Part shown: positions 10,645-22,080 of the stretch, piece after piece
How the letters are laid out: each line of letters begins with the position of its first letter
How positions within the stretch are numbered: position 1 is the first letter of the stretch
Source: Apium graveolens
Lineage: Eukaryota; Streptophyta; Magnoliopsida; Apiales; Apiaceae
Assembly: GCF_009905375.1 (NCBI RefSeq)
Contig: NC_133647.1
Span: 44,677,794-44,741,793 of the forward strand
Direction: 5' to 3'
Length of the DNA: 64,000 bases
The notes under the pieces: model-generated
The model's input: only the letters and a program-made list of their open reading frames with translations
What the model was told of the DNA's origin: nothing
Database searches by the model: none
Program-made: the position numbers and the translations under genes

Positions 10645-10895
10645 CAGAAAAATTAAGTGCTAATTTTAAGACATTTCCAAACCATATTCCAGAGTTGGTG
10701 GATCATCGTGCATATGAACTTTTGGTATCCAACTCAGCTGGCCACGACAAATATAGATTGGTTGAGCTTCCACTGCAAAGAACCCCCAATCTCTTCTAAA
10801 TCAATGCATATGACTGTGTACAATTACCATCATGATTGGCTTGTTTCTCTTATGAACTATTTGAAGCCCGCAATATGGATTTGTACATGATTAAA
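10645..10895 (+). pseudogene. Possible decayed coding fragment, unrecognised
   Basis: One frame reads a protein-like stretch (PNHIPELVDHRAYELLVSNS, then GHDKYRLVELPLQ) before a stop near 10800. An overlapping frame continues with a plausible run (VYNYHHDWLVSLMNYLKP). Codon composition looks more coding-like than the surrounding AT-rich DNA, as if a gene fragment had suffered a frameshift. I do not recognise the family, and it could be chance. Confidence 0.3.
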
Positions 10896-10949
10896 TCCAT
10901 ATTCATATTTATTTATTTCTTCGAGTTTGAATTAGATCAGCTTCAAATT

Positions 10950-11525
10950 TTTTTATAGACCGATCCATATCCGGATCCGTTTGGATCATGGATTTCGGAT
11001 CGGATATCCGCTATATATATATATAACTTAATTTATTACAAAATCTATTAAAAATTGACAATTTCAAAAAATATTAAAATACAAGCAAAATATAAAGAAG
11101 TACAAAGATAAATTACGAACTAAAATTCGCTTTTTGAAACAAACATACTGTTGGGTTGTACGGTATTTTAATTCTAACAATCAAAAAAATTGATCTTGCG
11201 GAATGAAAGTGTTGATTTAGGTTATGCAGCTCTAAAAATTAAAAGAACTAGGGTTATAGAAATGAATTGGGCTATAGAAACCGAACCGAACGCAATATTG
11301 ATAATGGCACTCAACTCGAGTATAATATATTTAAAATTAGAATTATTTTTTTATACTACATATATATATATTATATATATAAATCAGATCGAATTATTAA
11401 CATATCAGATCAGTCAAAATTTAAATCCATTTATAATTAGAATTTTCTTATCGGATCGGATTCTAGATCAATTTTTTTATATATCAATCCATATCCGTTA
11501 AAATGATCTCGGATCGAATTTTCGG
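10950..11525. repeat. CGGATCGGAT / ATCCATATCCG repeat block
   Basis: Two GC-richer patches (about 10960-11015 and 11450-11525), each with CCATATCCG and GGATCGGAT words, flank about 430 bp of very AT-rich DNA. This resembles the ends of a small non-autonomous element, but I could not define terminal inverted repeats or a target duplication. Confidence 0.3.
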
Positions 11526-12030
11526 TTCATCGACTGTCTACGTGGACTTACCAAAACTTCCATCACTTATCATTGCTAATGTACCTATATAGTTTAGAGT
11601 TTTTCACTAATAAAATTACACTAATTGTCACTTATTGTTAAGACTTGACAGATTGATGTAACATCACAAATCCGAATTAGCAAAAAAAAAAAAACTATCA
11701 CAAATGTGATAATATTTGAACACTTACCTACAAAATTTCTAGACATTTAAAAACGCCAAGGAGATCATACGGGTTCCTTTGTGACAGATCAACTATAACA
11801 TTACTATTTGTATAAATTTATAATCCAATGCTGCGTAGTCATATTTTTATTTTCTTTTCTCAGATATCCATCTTCTTCTTCTTTCTCCACTAACCTACTC
11901 TCAATAACATTACATGAAACGTTCACATTCATAGTTTAGATCCAAATTTCTATATAATATTTCTCTTTTCATGTGCGCAAAAGATATATTCAAGGATATT
12001 TTACAGTTCTCTACATGCTAATCCTGCACC

Positions 12031-12080
12031 ATGATGATTAAGAAGCTGAATTCGTTTTCCATCTTCATTATTTCTATCGG
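12031..12080 (+). other. Candidate 5' coding exon of the VPS62 gene
   Basis: An ATG opens a short hydrophobic frame (MMIKKLNSFSIFIISIG) that runs into a good donor, GTACGTAA, at 12081. It would join in frame to an AG ending at 12837 but not to the stronger acceptor ending at 12811, where a stop would follow. If used, it would give the protein a hydrophobic N-terminus. It may equally be untranslated. Transcript data would decide. Confidence 0.35.
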
Positions 12081-12826
12081 GTACGTAAATCCCATTACTC
12101 CATTGTTGCCCTAAGTATATATCTGATGAATGATGATACTTTTTTTCCGAATGTGGCATGTATATTTCTGTGTGTTTCATGGCATGAACATCTTCGTCGT
12201 TTTTCTTTTAAATCTGTTGAAAGGAAATTTTTGTTGTTTATTTGTCCGATGCATGTTTCACATATTCTGCAGAAAGTATTTGGAAATGAGTTTTTATTAT
12301 GTTGCCTGAATCATGAAATACTTCCATCATCTTTGTACAATTGCAGCCGGAAAATTCCCTTTGGTTCTTCCATTTCGAATGCTCTCTATCTAGCACACTA
12401 CTAGAACAAAAGGCCCCTTCTGCATTGCCATTTCAATATCCAGATCCTTCACTCTTTTATGTTTGTAAAAGTTGTAATTCGTTAATACAAATTTTTTATA
12501 GCTTGAGAGTCGAGGAAATGTCTGCATACGTCTTACCCTACTCGTTCAATGGAGGGGGACAAGTTCATTAAATTTGGTTTGGTTTGTTCTGCCCTGTTGT
12601 TATGTATCGAATTGCTTGTGGTTTTTTAGCAAGTTTTTTCATCCCGAGTGCACTTGTTAGTTAAGGCACATCGTATGTGTTCATAGAAACAAAAGTCAAT
12701 ACAGTTTACCAAATCAGTAGAAATAAAAATTTGTAGAAGCAGGTAGGAAACGTAGGGGATAACTAATAATTGGATTCCTTGTACAACATCTCTTCATTTT
12801 TTTCTTTACAGTTAACCCAACTCCTC

Positions 12827-14722
12827 ATGACTGTTAGATGGTGTTCCCCTGTCTTTTTCTTCACAACATTTTGCATACTAACACTCTGTAATTGTTCAAG
12901 CCTATGTTTCCTAGATTCTGCATTTGTAACCTGCCGAAACCCCTCATTTTCTCGGATAACATCATCCAAGAAAACCAACAATCCATTACCTGTTGAAACA
13001 ACGTTCAAGATTCCGGCACCAATTCCTATATGGCCCTCAGGTGATTCCAATAATTAAACTTATATTCATTTCAGTGATAGATGTATGGTGAGGAGACTTC
13101 ATATTCTGCTTCGTTGTCTGTGTTTTGTATAAGATTTCTTTATAATCTTCCATTTCTGTAAAATGTGCTTAGGTAATGGTTTTGCAAGTGGAACAATTGA
13201 CTTGGGAGAACTAAAAGTTTCTCATGTCTCAACTTTTAGCAAAGTTTGGACTGCCTATGAAGGAGGGCCACTCAATCTTGGGGCGACATTTTATGAACCA
13301 GTATCAGTACCACAAGGGTTCTCAGTACTTGGTTATTATAGCCAACCAAATAACCAGGCTTTATATGGATGGGTTATTGTTGCTAAAGCTGCGAGAAGTG
13401 ATAAATCTCGACCAGCACTAGCGTTACCAACTGATTACACTCTTGTTTGGAGTAGTGACTCTCAAAATATTAAGCAGGATGGTTTTGGCTATATATGGCT
13501 ACCAGTTCCATCAAGTGGTTACAAAGCTGTGGGTCATGTTGTCACTAATTCTTCGGAGAAGCCTTCCCTAGATAAAATTGGTTGCGTACGATCAGATTTA
13601 ACGGAGGATATTGAAACTGGAAACTGGATTTGGGGACCAAAAAGTAGCTTCAACGTATACAGCTCAAGGCCATCTGTGAGAGGAATTGAAGCCTCAAGTG
13701 TAGCTATTGGAACATTTGTGGCTAAGAAAGATAAGGATGCACCTTCTTTGTCTTGTTTAAAGAATATAAAGAATGATTTGTCTAGCATGCCAAATTTAAA
13801 CCAAATTCAAGCATTGTTTAAGGCTTACTCACCGGTAGTATACTTTCATCCCAAGGAAAAATATTTTCCGTCCTCGGTTAATTGGTTTTTCCGGAATGGT
13901 GCATTATTGTACACAAAAGGCCAAGAATCTAAACCAGTTCAGATTGAAACCACTGGCTCAAATCTTCCACAAAATGGATCAGATGATGGTGCATATTGGT
14001 TAGACCTTCCAGCCGACAAAACGGCTAGTGAAACTGTAAAGAAAGGTAATTTGGCAGAGGCAGGGGTATATTTACACATAAAACCTGCTCTTGGTGCCAC
14101 ATTTACTGATATAGCTGTTTGGATATTTTACCCTTTTAATGGGGCTGCAAGGGCTAAAATTGAATTTCTAACAGTTTCGCTGGGAAGAATAGGTGAACAT
14201 GTTGGCGACTGGGAACACGTAACATTAAGGATCAGTAATTTTGACGGAGAGTTAAAAAGTGTGTATTTTTCACAGCACAGCAAAGGAAGTTGGGTAAGTG
14301 TTTCGAACCTGGAATTCGAGAAAGAGAACAAGGCCGTAGTGTATGCGTCAATGCACGGGCATGCAGCATATCCAAAGGCCGGGGTTGTTGTTGAAGGGAA
14401 GGCATCAATTGGGATACGAAACGACACTTGTAAAGGTAAGGTTGTGATGGACACGGGATCAAGATATTTGGTGGTGGGAGCAGAGTATTTGGGAGCATCA
14501 AAGATTGTTGAAGCAGCGTGGTTGAATTATGCTAGAAAATGGGGACCAAAAATAAGTTACAATATTGATGAAGAGTTGAGTAGAGTGAAAAAGATGTTGC
14601 CCGGGTTCTTGAGGAGCAAATTTGAAGGAATGATTAGAAGTGTGCCTGGAGAAGTATTAGGTGAGGAAGGACCAACGGGGCCAAAATGGAAAGATAATTG
14701 GAGTGGGGATGAGAGGGTTTAA
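12827..14722 (+). CDS. VPS62 (DUF946) family protein, two main exons
   Basis: Exons 12827-13040 and 13173-14722 with intron 13041-13172 (TCAG|GTGATT ... GCTTAG|GT), giving about 587 residues, near the family's usual size. Exon 1 ends with the family hallmark PVETTFKIPAPIPIWPSG. Exon 2 opens GNGFASGTIDLG and contains YSQPNNQALYGWVIVAK, the PVVYFHPKEKYFPSSVNWFF block, GEHVGDWEHVTLRISNFDGE and SMHGHAAYP, ending GPTGPKWKDNWSGDERV. No stop or frameshift is seen. This plant family is annotated by similarity to yeast Vps62; its biochemical role is not established. The start is uncertain: the first in-frame ATG after the strong acceptor at 12811 was chosen, and the exon at 12031 is an alternative. 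A broken paralogue lies 3.6 kb downstream. Confidence 0.85.
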
Positions 14723-16502
14723 ATATTAGATGGTTTGCAATTTTTATGGTAAACAATTTGTTTGGCATTCAGGGAGATGGGAAGACTTTGTAGCATATTC
14801 AAGGGCAAGGCTTTCCTTTTGCTTGTCGCGGGATTGATTATTTAGTTGTCTAGTTTCAGTAATGGAAGTTTGTGGGCCTAGTATCGTTTTTATTACAGTA
14901 GATGTTTTGCTCCTCCACAGTTGCCTTGAACCATTTACCAAATCAAAATTGGAAATTTTCAAATTACAATCAAGGTCATGATTTTAATGACATTTATTAC
15001 GGAATAATCTGCAATTGATTTCTGCATTTATTCAAAATAACCATATTTTTTTTATTTATATACATGGTCCTTTTCTTATCATCCTCACCAACATTTCTTC
15101 TTGCATTGTTGCATGTATTTACCATTTTCTTTTTCGCTAAGAAAGCCTCCTTTCTACTACTGTAATTCGGGTAACAATGTTTTTGCATTAGCATGCTATG
15201 CTCTCTCATTTCTCTCTTATATATATGTGCATACAGGGATTAACATTTTTATTGTGTGCTGTGTTCCTATTTACTTAAGTATTTACATAATTCTAGAAAT
15301 TGATATGTATGCTTCTGGCAGGTTTGTTTGTTGGACATACTATGTTCAACATGAGAGACACAAAGCTCTTAATTTGGGTACTCTTTACCTGGTACGGGAC
15401 TCCCCTATCCTTGTTTGCATGTACCGAAACTTTTTTATTTATCTCATTATTACTAATGATTTATTCGATTGCCTTACCGGTCTAATATTTGCCTTTCATT
15501 TTCAAACTGGAATTTAATGTATCTTGAAAAAAACTGCTAGGAGTACCTGACATATTTGATTATCTAGAACTCTGAGGGTATCTCCAATATTAAAATTTAA
15601 AATGATTGGCCAAAGCAATTAAATATCATTTTTTTATAAAATTTTAGCAAAAAATTTGATACATATTCCAATAATATTATCTATAATTTAATATAGATAT
15701 ATATTTTGAAAGTTCATGGCGCCAAGCCTTCCACCCCGCCCTTGAAATCCTCTACCCCAAACATACTCAATATCTTGCTAATTTTGTTCTTGAAACGTTG
15801 CATAAAAAATATTGATAAACTCACGTGGTACCGGTAACAACAAAATATCAACAAAATATAATCAAAAAAATATTATATAATAGTATTATCATTGTTACAA
15901 ATGAAAATTTTTGATTTTGACAAATTTAAAAAAATAATATAATTTGGGACATATTTACTTTTTCAAACTTTGTTTGCTAGAAAACAAAATTTTGACTTTG
16001 AAAATAACATTTCTCCCATGAAGGTATTTACTATTATTTTCTTTAATACGGAAAAATGGTCATTTTTACTCTCACAAAACGTTTAAAATTTCATCACAAA
16101 TTTGCACTGCTTTTTAATTAGTTTAAATGTTAAAGAAAAACTCTGTACCATCCCCTGAGTAATTAGTTGTCCAACTTCTTATTGGTCAAACCACCAACTT
16201 CATCACATTTTAAAAACAATTATTTCATTATTTATAAAAATTAAAAATTACCTTTTAATATAAAATAGATGTACTCCTGATCAGTGATACAAACTTCTAT
16301 TGTTTTTTTAATTATGTATGTTATATAAAGTTTAGCTAATTTTTTTTGTTAATTTGACTATTTATAAGTTAAAAACAATAAGTGATTAGGAATAGGAGCG
16401 GAGGACGTAAACTTCTACCAAAATAAATATCAAGAATTTTTGAATTAATTTTGAAACCAAAGTAAGAGCCAAAAGTAACTTTTGTTGAGGAAGAAAGGAG
16501 CC
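14723..16502. other. 3' flank of the VPS62 gene and AT-rich intergenic DNA
   Basis: The first 300 bases probably hold the 3' untranslated region; I found no single convincing poly(A) signal. Beyond about 15540 the sequence is increasingly AT-rich, with only short frames and no recognisable gene or element. Confidence 0.5.
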
Positions 16503-16564
16503 GCACAAGAATACAATATTAATATTAAACATAGCACAAGAATACAATATTAATATCAAACATA
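16503..16564 (+). repeat. 31-bp tandem duplication
   Basis: Two adjacent copies of a unit beginning GCACAAGAATACAATATTAA (16503 and 16534) differ at about one site. A recent slippage or repair duplication in intergenic DNA. Confidence 0.85.
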
Positions 16565-16631
16565 TGTAGAGTAATACTCTATTTTCAACCCCCTTACAAA
16601 ACTTGAATTTTAAGGTGCATAAATAAATAGC

Positions 16632-16635
<4 letters not shown>

Positions 16636-16671
<36 letters not shown>
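16636..16671. repeat. (TA)n microsatellite
   Basis: Uninterrupted TA dinucleotides of about 36 bp. Shorter TA tracts occur near 11010, 11360 and 17120. Confidence 0.95.
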
Positions 16672-16673
<2 letters not shown>

Positions 16674-17502
16674 CCTTTAGATTCTATTTTTGAACTAAAA
16701 TATCTCACAAAAGCGCAGAATTTAGGGGGTGGGGGCATTTCCTCTATTATATATCTATTTATTCATAAAAGAAAGTTAAAAGATAATATTATGAAATTGT
16801 TATTCCATTGACATTAAAATATGTAAAATTAGCAAAAAGAAAAGTTCGCTGTCAACTTGGGACTAGTAAATACTTCCACCAATGCATGTGGTAGCTAAAA
16901 AGTCTATGTAAATACTTTCACCTAGAGCTAACGGGATGCATTTGTTAACTAAGAAGTCTATGTGACAATATAATATTAGTTAAAAATGGTATCCCTCCAA
17001 CCCTAACACCTGATAGCAATATTTTTACAAATCTTCCATTCTCTGTTATATATTTGTTGATCCGGTATCTATTAGCTAAAAGATCAATGTCACTTTTGTG
17101 CCTAGATTAAACCGCTTATACATATATATAATATATATATATATATTATTTGAAACATCTGTGTTAACGCTCTTATTTTATATTTAATATTTGTAATACT
17201 TATTTTAATATACAATGCAAATTTATAAAAATATAATTTAATACAATTATATATTTTATAATAGATATATAAGTAATGTTTATTAATTGTGTTTCTCCAT
17301 ATAGATATATTAAAATTAGAAAAAATAAAAAAATACTATATTTCAAAGTCTTTTTTTGCAATTTTACGATTTTTTTGAAAAAAATTGCAAAAATACAGAT
17401 TTGCAACAAAAAATAACAACATTGCAACTTCTCTGAAAAATAGTGAATTTTTTTTGTTGCAATTGAGTTTGCATCGGATTGCATTTGAGTTTGCATCGGT
17501 TT

Positions 17503-18015
17503 ACAAAGTCGTATTTTTTTAAAAAACTGGAAAATCGTATTTTTACAAATTAAATTAAAAAATTGCATTTTTACCAAAAAAAATCAAAATAGCCTATTTT
17601 TGAAAAAAAACCTAAAATTACTATTTTATTAAATATATTTTTATTTTCACTTATATTTAATTAAGTATAAACTACAAAGTCGTATTTTTGTAAAAAACTG
17701 GAAAATCGTATTTTTACAAATTAAATTAAAAAATTGCATTTTTATCAAAAAAAATCAAAATAGCCTATTTTTGAAAAAAAACCTAAAATTACTATTTTAT
17801 TAAATATATTTTTATTTTCACTTATATTTAATTAAGTATAAACTACAAAGTCATATTTTTGTAAAAAACTAGAAAATCGTATTTTTACAAATTAAATTAA
17901 AAAATTGCATTTTTACCTAAAAAAATCAAAATAGCCTATTTTTGAAAAAAAACCTAAAATTACTATTTTATTAAATATATTTTTATTTTCACTTATATTT
18001 AATTAAGTATAAACT
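17503..18015 (+). repeat. Three 171-bp tandem repeats
   Basis: Units start at 17503, 17674 and 17845 with the word ACAAAGTC/ACAAAGTCAT, each 171 bp and over 95% alike by eye. Each unit holds CTGGAAAATCGTATTTTTAC-type and AGCCTATTTTTGAAAAAAAA-type stretches and ends TTAATTAAGTATAAACT. Upstream (17340-17500) lies related poly-T/poly-A sequence with a short duplicated GCATCGG word. This is a small local array, about 300 bp upstream of the broken VPS62 copy. Confidence 0.92.
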
Positions 18016-18309
18016 AAATTTATTTTAACATCTTAAAATAATAATAAAATAAATTTAATGAATATAGAATAATCATCATTTAGCTAATCATTTTAGCTAT
18101 TACTATAAGATTTTAAATTAAAAAGAAGTATGGTTGGAATCTCCAATAGTATCTAAGTACCCGGTTTCAATGTAATTTAATTGATCTCGTAAGCAAATAA
18201 TTGAAAAAACTACCCCTGCATGCTATGAAATCATAAACCGAAATAGCTTGGTTTGCATGATTTTGTTTGTTACAACATTTTAACTAAAATAGTGTGACTG
18301 TTTAAGGGC

Positions 18310-19077
18310 ATGTTCTCCGTTTACTCAAGCTTCCTTCGTGCTTCCTGCACCAATTCCAACATGGCCTACAGGTATATAAATGTTTTCAAGTATGTTAAAT
18401 TATGTCCACTTATATCTCTCTCTCATTCTCATATTATGTGTTTCTTTTTCGAAATGCAAAATTATGTCTGTAGGTACGAATTTCGCAAATGGAATAATTG
18501 ATCTAGGAGCTTTACAAGTTGCTCAAATCACTTCCTTAAACGGAGTTTGGGCTACTTATCAAGGAGGGCCTGATAATAAGGGCTCAACATTTTATGAACC
18601 AGCTTCAGTTCCAGATGGATTTTCTATGATTGGTTCGTATGGCCAGCCAAATAACCAACCTCTATATGGATGGGTTCTTGTCGCTAAAGATGTTTCGTTA
18701 CCTGTGGAGCCACCAGGTCTGGCTTTACCAACTGACTATCTACTTGTTTATGACAGTGGGAATGAATCCTTTGACCAGACTACTTTTGGCCATATTTGGC
18801 TTCCTGTTGCACCACAAGGTTATTCAGCTGTGGGTTTTGTTGTCACGTCCAGTGCAGACAAGCCTTCCCTTGATAAAGTTCGCGTTGTTCGATCAGTATT
18901 AACAGAGGATGTTGAAAACGACAATTGGATCTGGGGAAGCAATGGTTTTGATATTTATGGTTCAAGGCCAGTGGATATGGGAAGTACAGCTCTAGGTATA
19001 TCCCTAGGAACATTTACTCTTCAAGCAAATGGGAAGGAAATGCCTAAATTATTTTGCTTGACAAATTTAAACTTAAG
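18310..19077 (+). pseudogene. VPS62 paralogue, 5' half, split by element E
   Basis: A short exon remnant ends LPAPIPTWPTG at 18371. After a 102-bp intron (18372-18473, CAG|GTATAT ... CTGTAG|GT), exon 2 begins GTNFANGIIDLG and runs through YGQPNNQPLYGWVLVAK and the SSADKPSLDKVRVVRS block to NGKEMPKLFCLTNLNLS, where element E's LTR begins. The reading frame on the far side of E matches, so the insertion hit a coding exon. No ATG opens the first exon: an in-frame TAG lies just upstream, so the original start is missing or in an unseen exon. Orientation and similarity to the gene at 12.8-14.7 kb point to an old tandem duplication. Confidence 0.85.
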
Positions 19078-20444
19078 TGTTGGGTCCCAATGTGTTTGTA
19101 GAAGGGGGGGTTGAATACAAACAACACCGAATAATCGAATTAAATACGGAATAAAAAATGTGAAACAAAATTCAAGTTAAATAAAAATATTATTAAACTT
19201 GAAAGGTGTTACAACAACTGTATCGATTACAAGGTATTAATCTCAAATCAATTATCACAAATCTAGAATAAATTCGACATGAACTTTTTCTATTTTTGCA
19301 ATAATTAGAATCAAATGCTAAACGCGATTTGAGATTAAGTTATAGGGATTTTGATCCGCTAGATTGTTACACAAGAACAAGATAAATAATTCTAGTGGTT
19401 GAATTTAACATTAACAAACTAGAATTTAATCTTGATGATTTGCAGATGAAGAATAAAATGTTTCAAGGCGGCTGCTTTCTTTTTGTTCTTGGATGTTTTC
19501 TGTGTATATTTGATGACTTGGTCTTCTGCTTCTTTTATCAAACAGCCGAATGGAAAATTGATCTGGTATGACAATCCTTTGCTCAGTAAGACTTTCGGTG
19601 TGACAATCTTTAGAGCTAGCAAGATAATCAAAATGAACTAGCAAGACTTTCGGTATGACTATTGATTGTCATACCGATTGTCATATTAATTCAAATGAAT
19701 TGTCTTGCTGAATTAATAAGTGATTTTAATCTAAATAATAATTCTATCAAGACACTCAACTGAATTAGCATGACTTTCGGTATGACTATCAATTGTCATA
19801 CCGATTGTCATACTAGTACAATCAGTTGTCTTTTTAGAATTAAAACAGATTTTAACCAAATAAAAATTCTGAAAACCTTAATATTAATTCTGAATTAATT
19901 AATCAATTAATTCAATTAATCAATAAATTAATCTTTGCAGATATAATTTATTTTCTTAATTAAATTATATGACTTAATTAATTAATAGAAAATTAATACT
20001 AACCCTGAGCAACATCCATTCTTCTGAATATCTTCTGAAAATCACTGAGAATTATGAATCAATTCCACCACTTCAACGTTGACACTCGATGTACTGTCTG
20101 GTTCATGAGTGACTAACTTCCGTGACGTTTCTTCATGTCTTGACTTTGACGCTTTGATTTTCTTCAGATTAAATCCTTGTAATTAATGATACTCTGACGA
20201 GATCTCTGTCACTTGATTAAATCCACGATCTTGATTTATATCACTGAGGCATGATCAACTTCTTGAACTTCTTCCAGTGAATTACCTCCTCAAGTCTGTA
20301 GATAAACCTTGTTTCTGAATCCTTTGACAGATATTACTTTGCGAGATCTCTCTGACGGTCGATCCACTATTTACTTATTACATTCTTATTTGAGTTGAGT
20401 TGAATCCTCGAATATACAAATAGGCCTATGACATATTACTTACA
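19078..20444 (-). repeat. 3' LTR of element E (1367 bp)
   Basis: Starts TGTTGGGTCCC and ends ATTACTTACA on the plus strand, adjoining the polypurine tract at 20446. It contains the near-terminal GGGGGGG TTGAATA motif at 19102-19117 (reverse of the AACCCCCC motif of the other Sirevirus LTRs) and the CGGTATGAC palindromes. A near-identical copy is at 25320-26686. Confidence 0.95.
19566..19803. repeat. CGGTATGAC / GTCATACCG palindrome array in LTR E
   Basis: CGGTATGAC at 19651 pairs with GTCATACCG at 19668. The same pair recurs at 19778 and 19795, each with an 8-bp spacer. Half sites lie at 19566 (GGTATGAC) and 19596 (CGGTGTGAC), and GTCATA repeats follow each pair. All recur in the other LTR with a constant 6242-bp offset (25893, 25910, 26020, 26037). 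Each pair could also form a hairpin in RNA. Confidence 0.9.
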
Positions 20445-20445
20445 A

Positions 20446-20987
20446 TCTCCCCCTATTTGTTTGTTAGACAATAACACACAAATACCTAGAGGATAACTCA
20501 ACTAACAAATAAGAAAAAGATATAAACATACATGCAAAGTAAATAGCAGAAAAGTTCTGGATGAGATTTAACATTTTCCAGATTCCAAGTAGATGTTCCT
20601 CTAGACTGAACATATCTTCAAGTAGTTCCATCTTCATTTGTACAACCACATTTCCTGTTGAGAAGCCCATATCTCTTGCTTCTCCCCCATATCTCTTGCT
20701 TCTCCCCCTATGAGAATCAACTGATTAAAGAAGATCACCTTCGTTTTACCACCTCTCCCGTACAATAGGATCCGCAGATAAAAATCGATGGTACTCCCCT
20801 AACTGCTTCTTCCCTTACTAGGAAATCACCTTGTGTTTACCACCTCTCCCGTACAATAGGATCCGTAGTTAGAAACAACAATGGTGTGGTGTAGTGTACA
20901 TTTTTAGGATCTTTTTCTTTCTCCCTGCTATTTCTCCCCCTTAGTTGAGGAATCCTCCAAACTATTACTTAAGCTTTTATCTCCCCC
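20446..20987 (-). promoter_or_regulatory. Five polypurine-tract copies upstream of the 3' LTR of E
   Basis: TCTCCCCC (GGGGGAGA on the element strand) occurs at 20446, 20681, 20701, 20933 and 20980. The copy at 20446 is directly next to the LTR and is the functional candidate. The pair at 20681/20701 lies in a 20-bp tandem duplication. Multiple PPT-like copies also occur in elements A and B. Confidence 0.75.
20734..20870. repeat. Direct repeat, 91-bp spacing, in element E
   Basis: About 44 bp containing ACCACCTCTCCCGTACAATA and GGATCCG are repeated with starts at about 20734 and 20825. Differences are few. It lies in the untranslated region near the PPTs; role unknown. Confidence 0.8.
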
Positions 20988-21029
20988 TTAGTGAAGGAAT
21001 GTATGCCGTCGTCTGAAGAAGTTCTCATA

Positions 21030-22080
21030 TTTCACTTGGTTGGAAAAGAAATAACAAGTAGTTTCTCTTTCTTTCTCACTGTGAGTGTGTGATTCTGTTT
21101 AGTGTACCTCACATGTATTTCACTCTTCTCTCCACTCGTGTTTACACTCATTCTCACAAGTGTATCACTCCACTCATAGCTCCAAAAATCAGCTGTACCT
21201 GCAAGGAAAATCACCTTAGCCATCCTTAAGGAGGTCACAGGTGGTGCAATGGGAGTTCACAAATCCCCATCCTTGTTAAACTCGTCAGATGAATCTGAGT
21301 CATAATCTACAAGTTGCTAGTTTCCCTTTTAGGGTTCCAGATTTGAATTCTGGGAAGGTAAACAATGATCCAACGAATTTAGCATAAAGATCAAAGTTCC
21401 CTTCTAATGTCTGTGAAGACATTTCCTTGTGACTCATCAGGTAATATCTGAATCATCGTCAACAAGTTGCCGATCTGCACCTATGTCAGATCCACTATCC
21501 GCAGATGCATCCAGGGGATTTAAGCCTGGGGAGGTAGACACTGACCACTGACATATGGCTTTTGGATCAGTATCCTCTCCTAACACCTATAAAGGCAATT
21601 GGTCCACTAACGAACCTTGAACAATCGAATCTGACCTTAAAATGGTCGAAACTCTTGTTTCCGTCAACTCATCCTTTGTGTGTGTAACCTCTCCTTGTGC
21701 ATCAAGAATTGATTATGTTTGAAGTGGTGACACTACATCGGATACCTTGGCCGACAGGCAAAATTCAATAGACTCACCCTGTTGAGAGAATGAATCTAGT
21801 AACTGTTTTTGTGCGTTTTCAGCCATTACATCTTTTTGAGAAGATGTATGGGGGCTAGCAGTTGTCTCGGTTTAAATACTACTCATCTATGTAGGAGACA
21901 GAGCTACTGGGTTGACTACAGAACCTTCCTTGTGTGGTGCACTAGGCACTATCTCCCTCACGCTCATTCATACTACATTTTGTGGTAAGAGAGTGTTGGT
22001 TGGTTCTGTTTTTTTTGTGTTTGTCTTTACAGTCTGGGATAGACGTTGTGGGTTTTCAACCTCATGACTGTCAATGAAAG
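21030..22080 (-). pseudogene. Decayed post-pol ORF of element E
   Basis: Minus-strand reading finds protein-like pieces separated by stops and frameshifts. Examples are a NAQKQLLDSFSQQGESIEFC segment near 21740-21830, then Asp/Ser-rich stretches (ASADSGSDIG, DYDSDSSDEF) down to about 21290. Location between the missing pol and the PPTs matches the post-pol ORF of elements A, B and C. It is non-coding now. From 22080 to 22740 I see no clear coding remnant. Confidence 0.45.

Larger units (their letters stand above)
9973..12030. other. Intergenic DNA between element D and the VPS62 gene
   Basis: AT-rich with only short frames. It holds a possible decayed coding fragment (10645-10895) and a CGGATCGGAT-rich block (10950-11525), both listed separately. 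The last 150 bases, rich in CT runs, look like the 5' leader of the downstream gene, but no promoter box is convincing. Confidence 0.5.

Noticed and set aside
12763..13050. Minus-strand 95-codon frame opposite VPS62 exon 1
   Set aside because: It is the antisense shadow of the exon carrying the PAPIPIWPSG motif, with no family signal of its own.
14128..14501. Minus-strand frames within VPS62 exon 2
   Set aside because: Antisense shadows of a well-supported coding exon.
17200..17577. 125-codon minus-strand frame in AT-rich DNA
   Set aside because: Phe/Ile/Lys-rich translation of poly-A/poly-T sequence overlapping the 171-bp repeats; no protein character.
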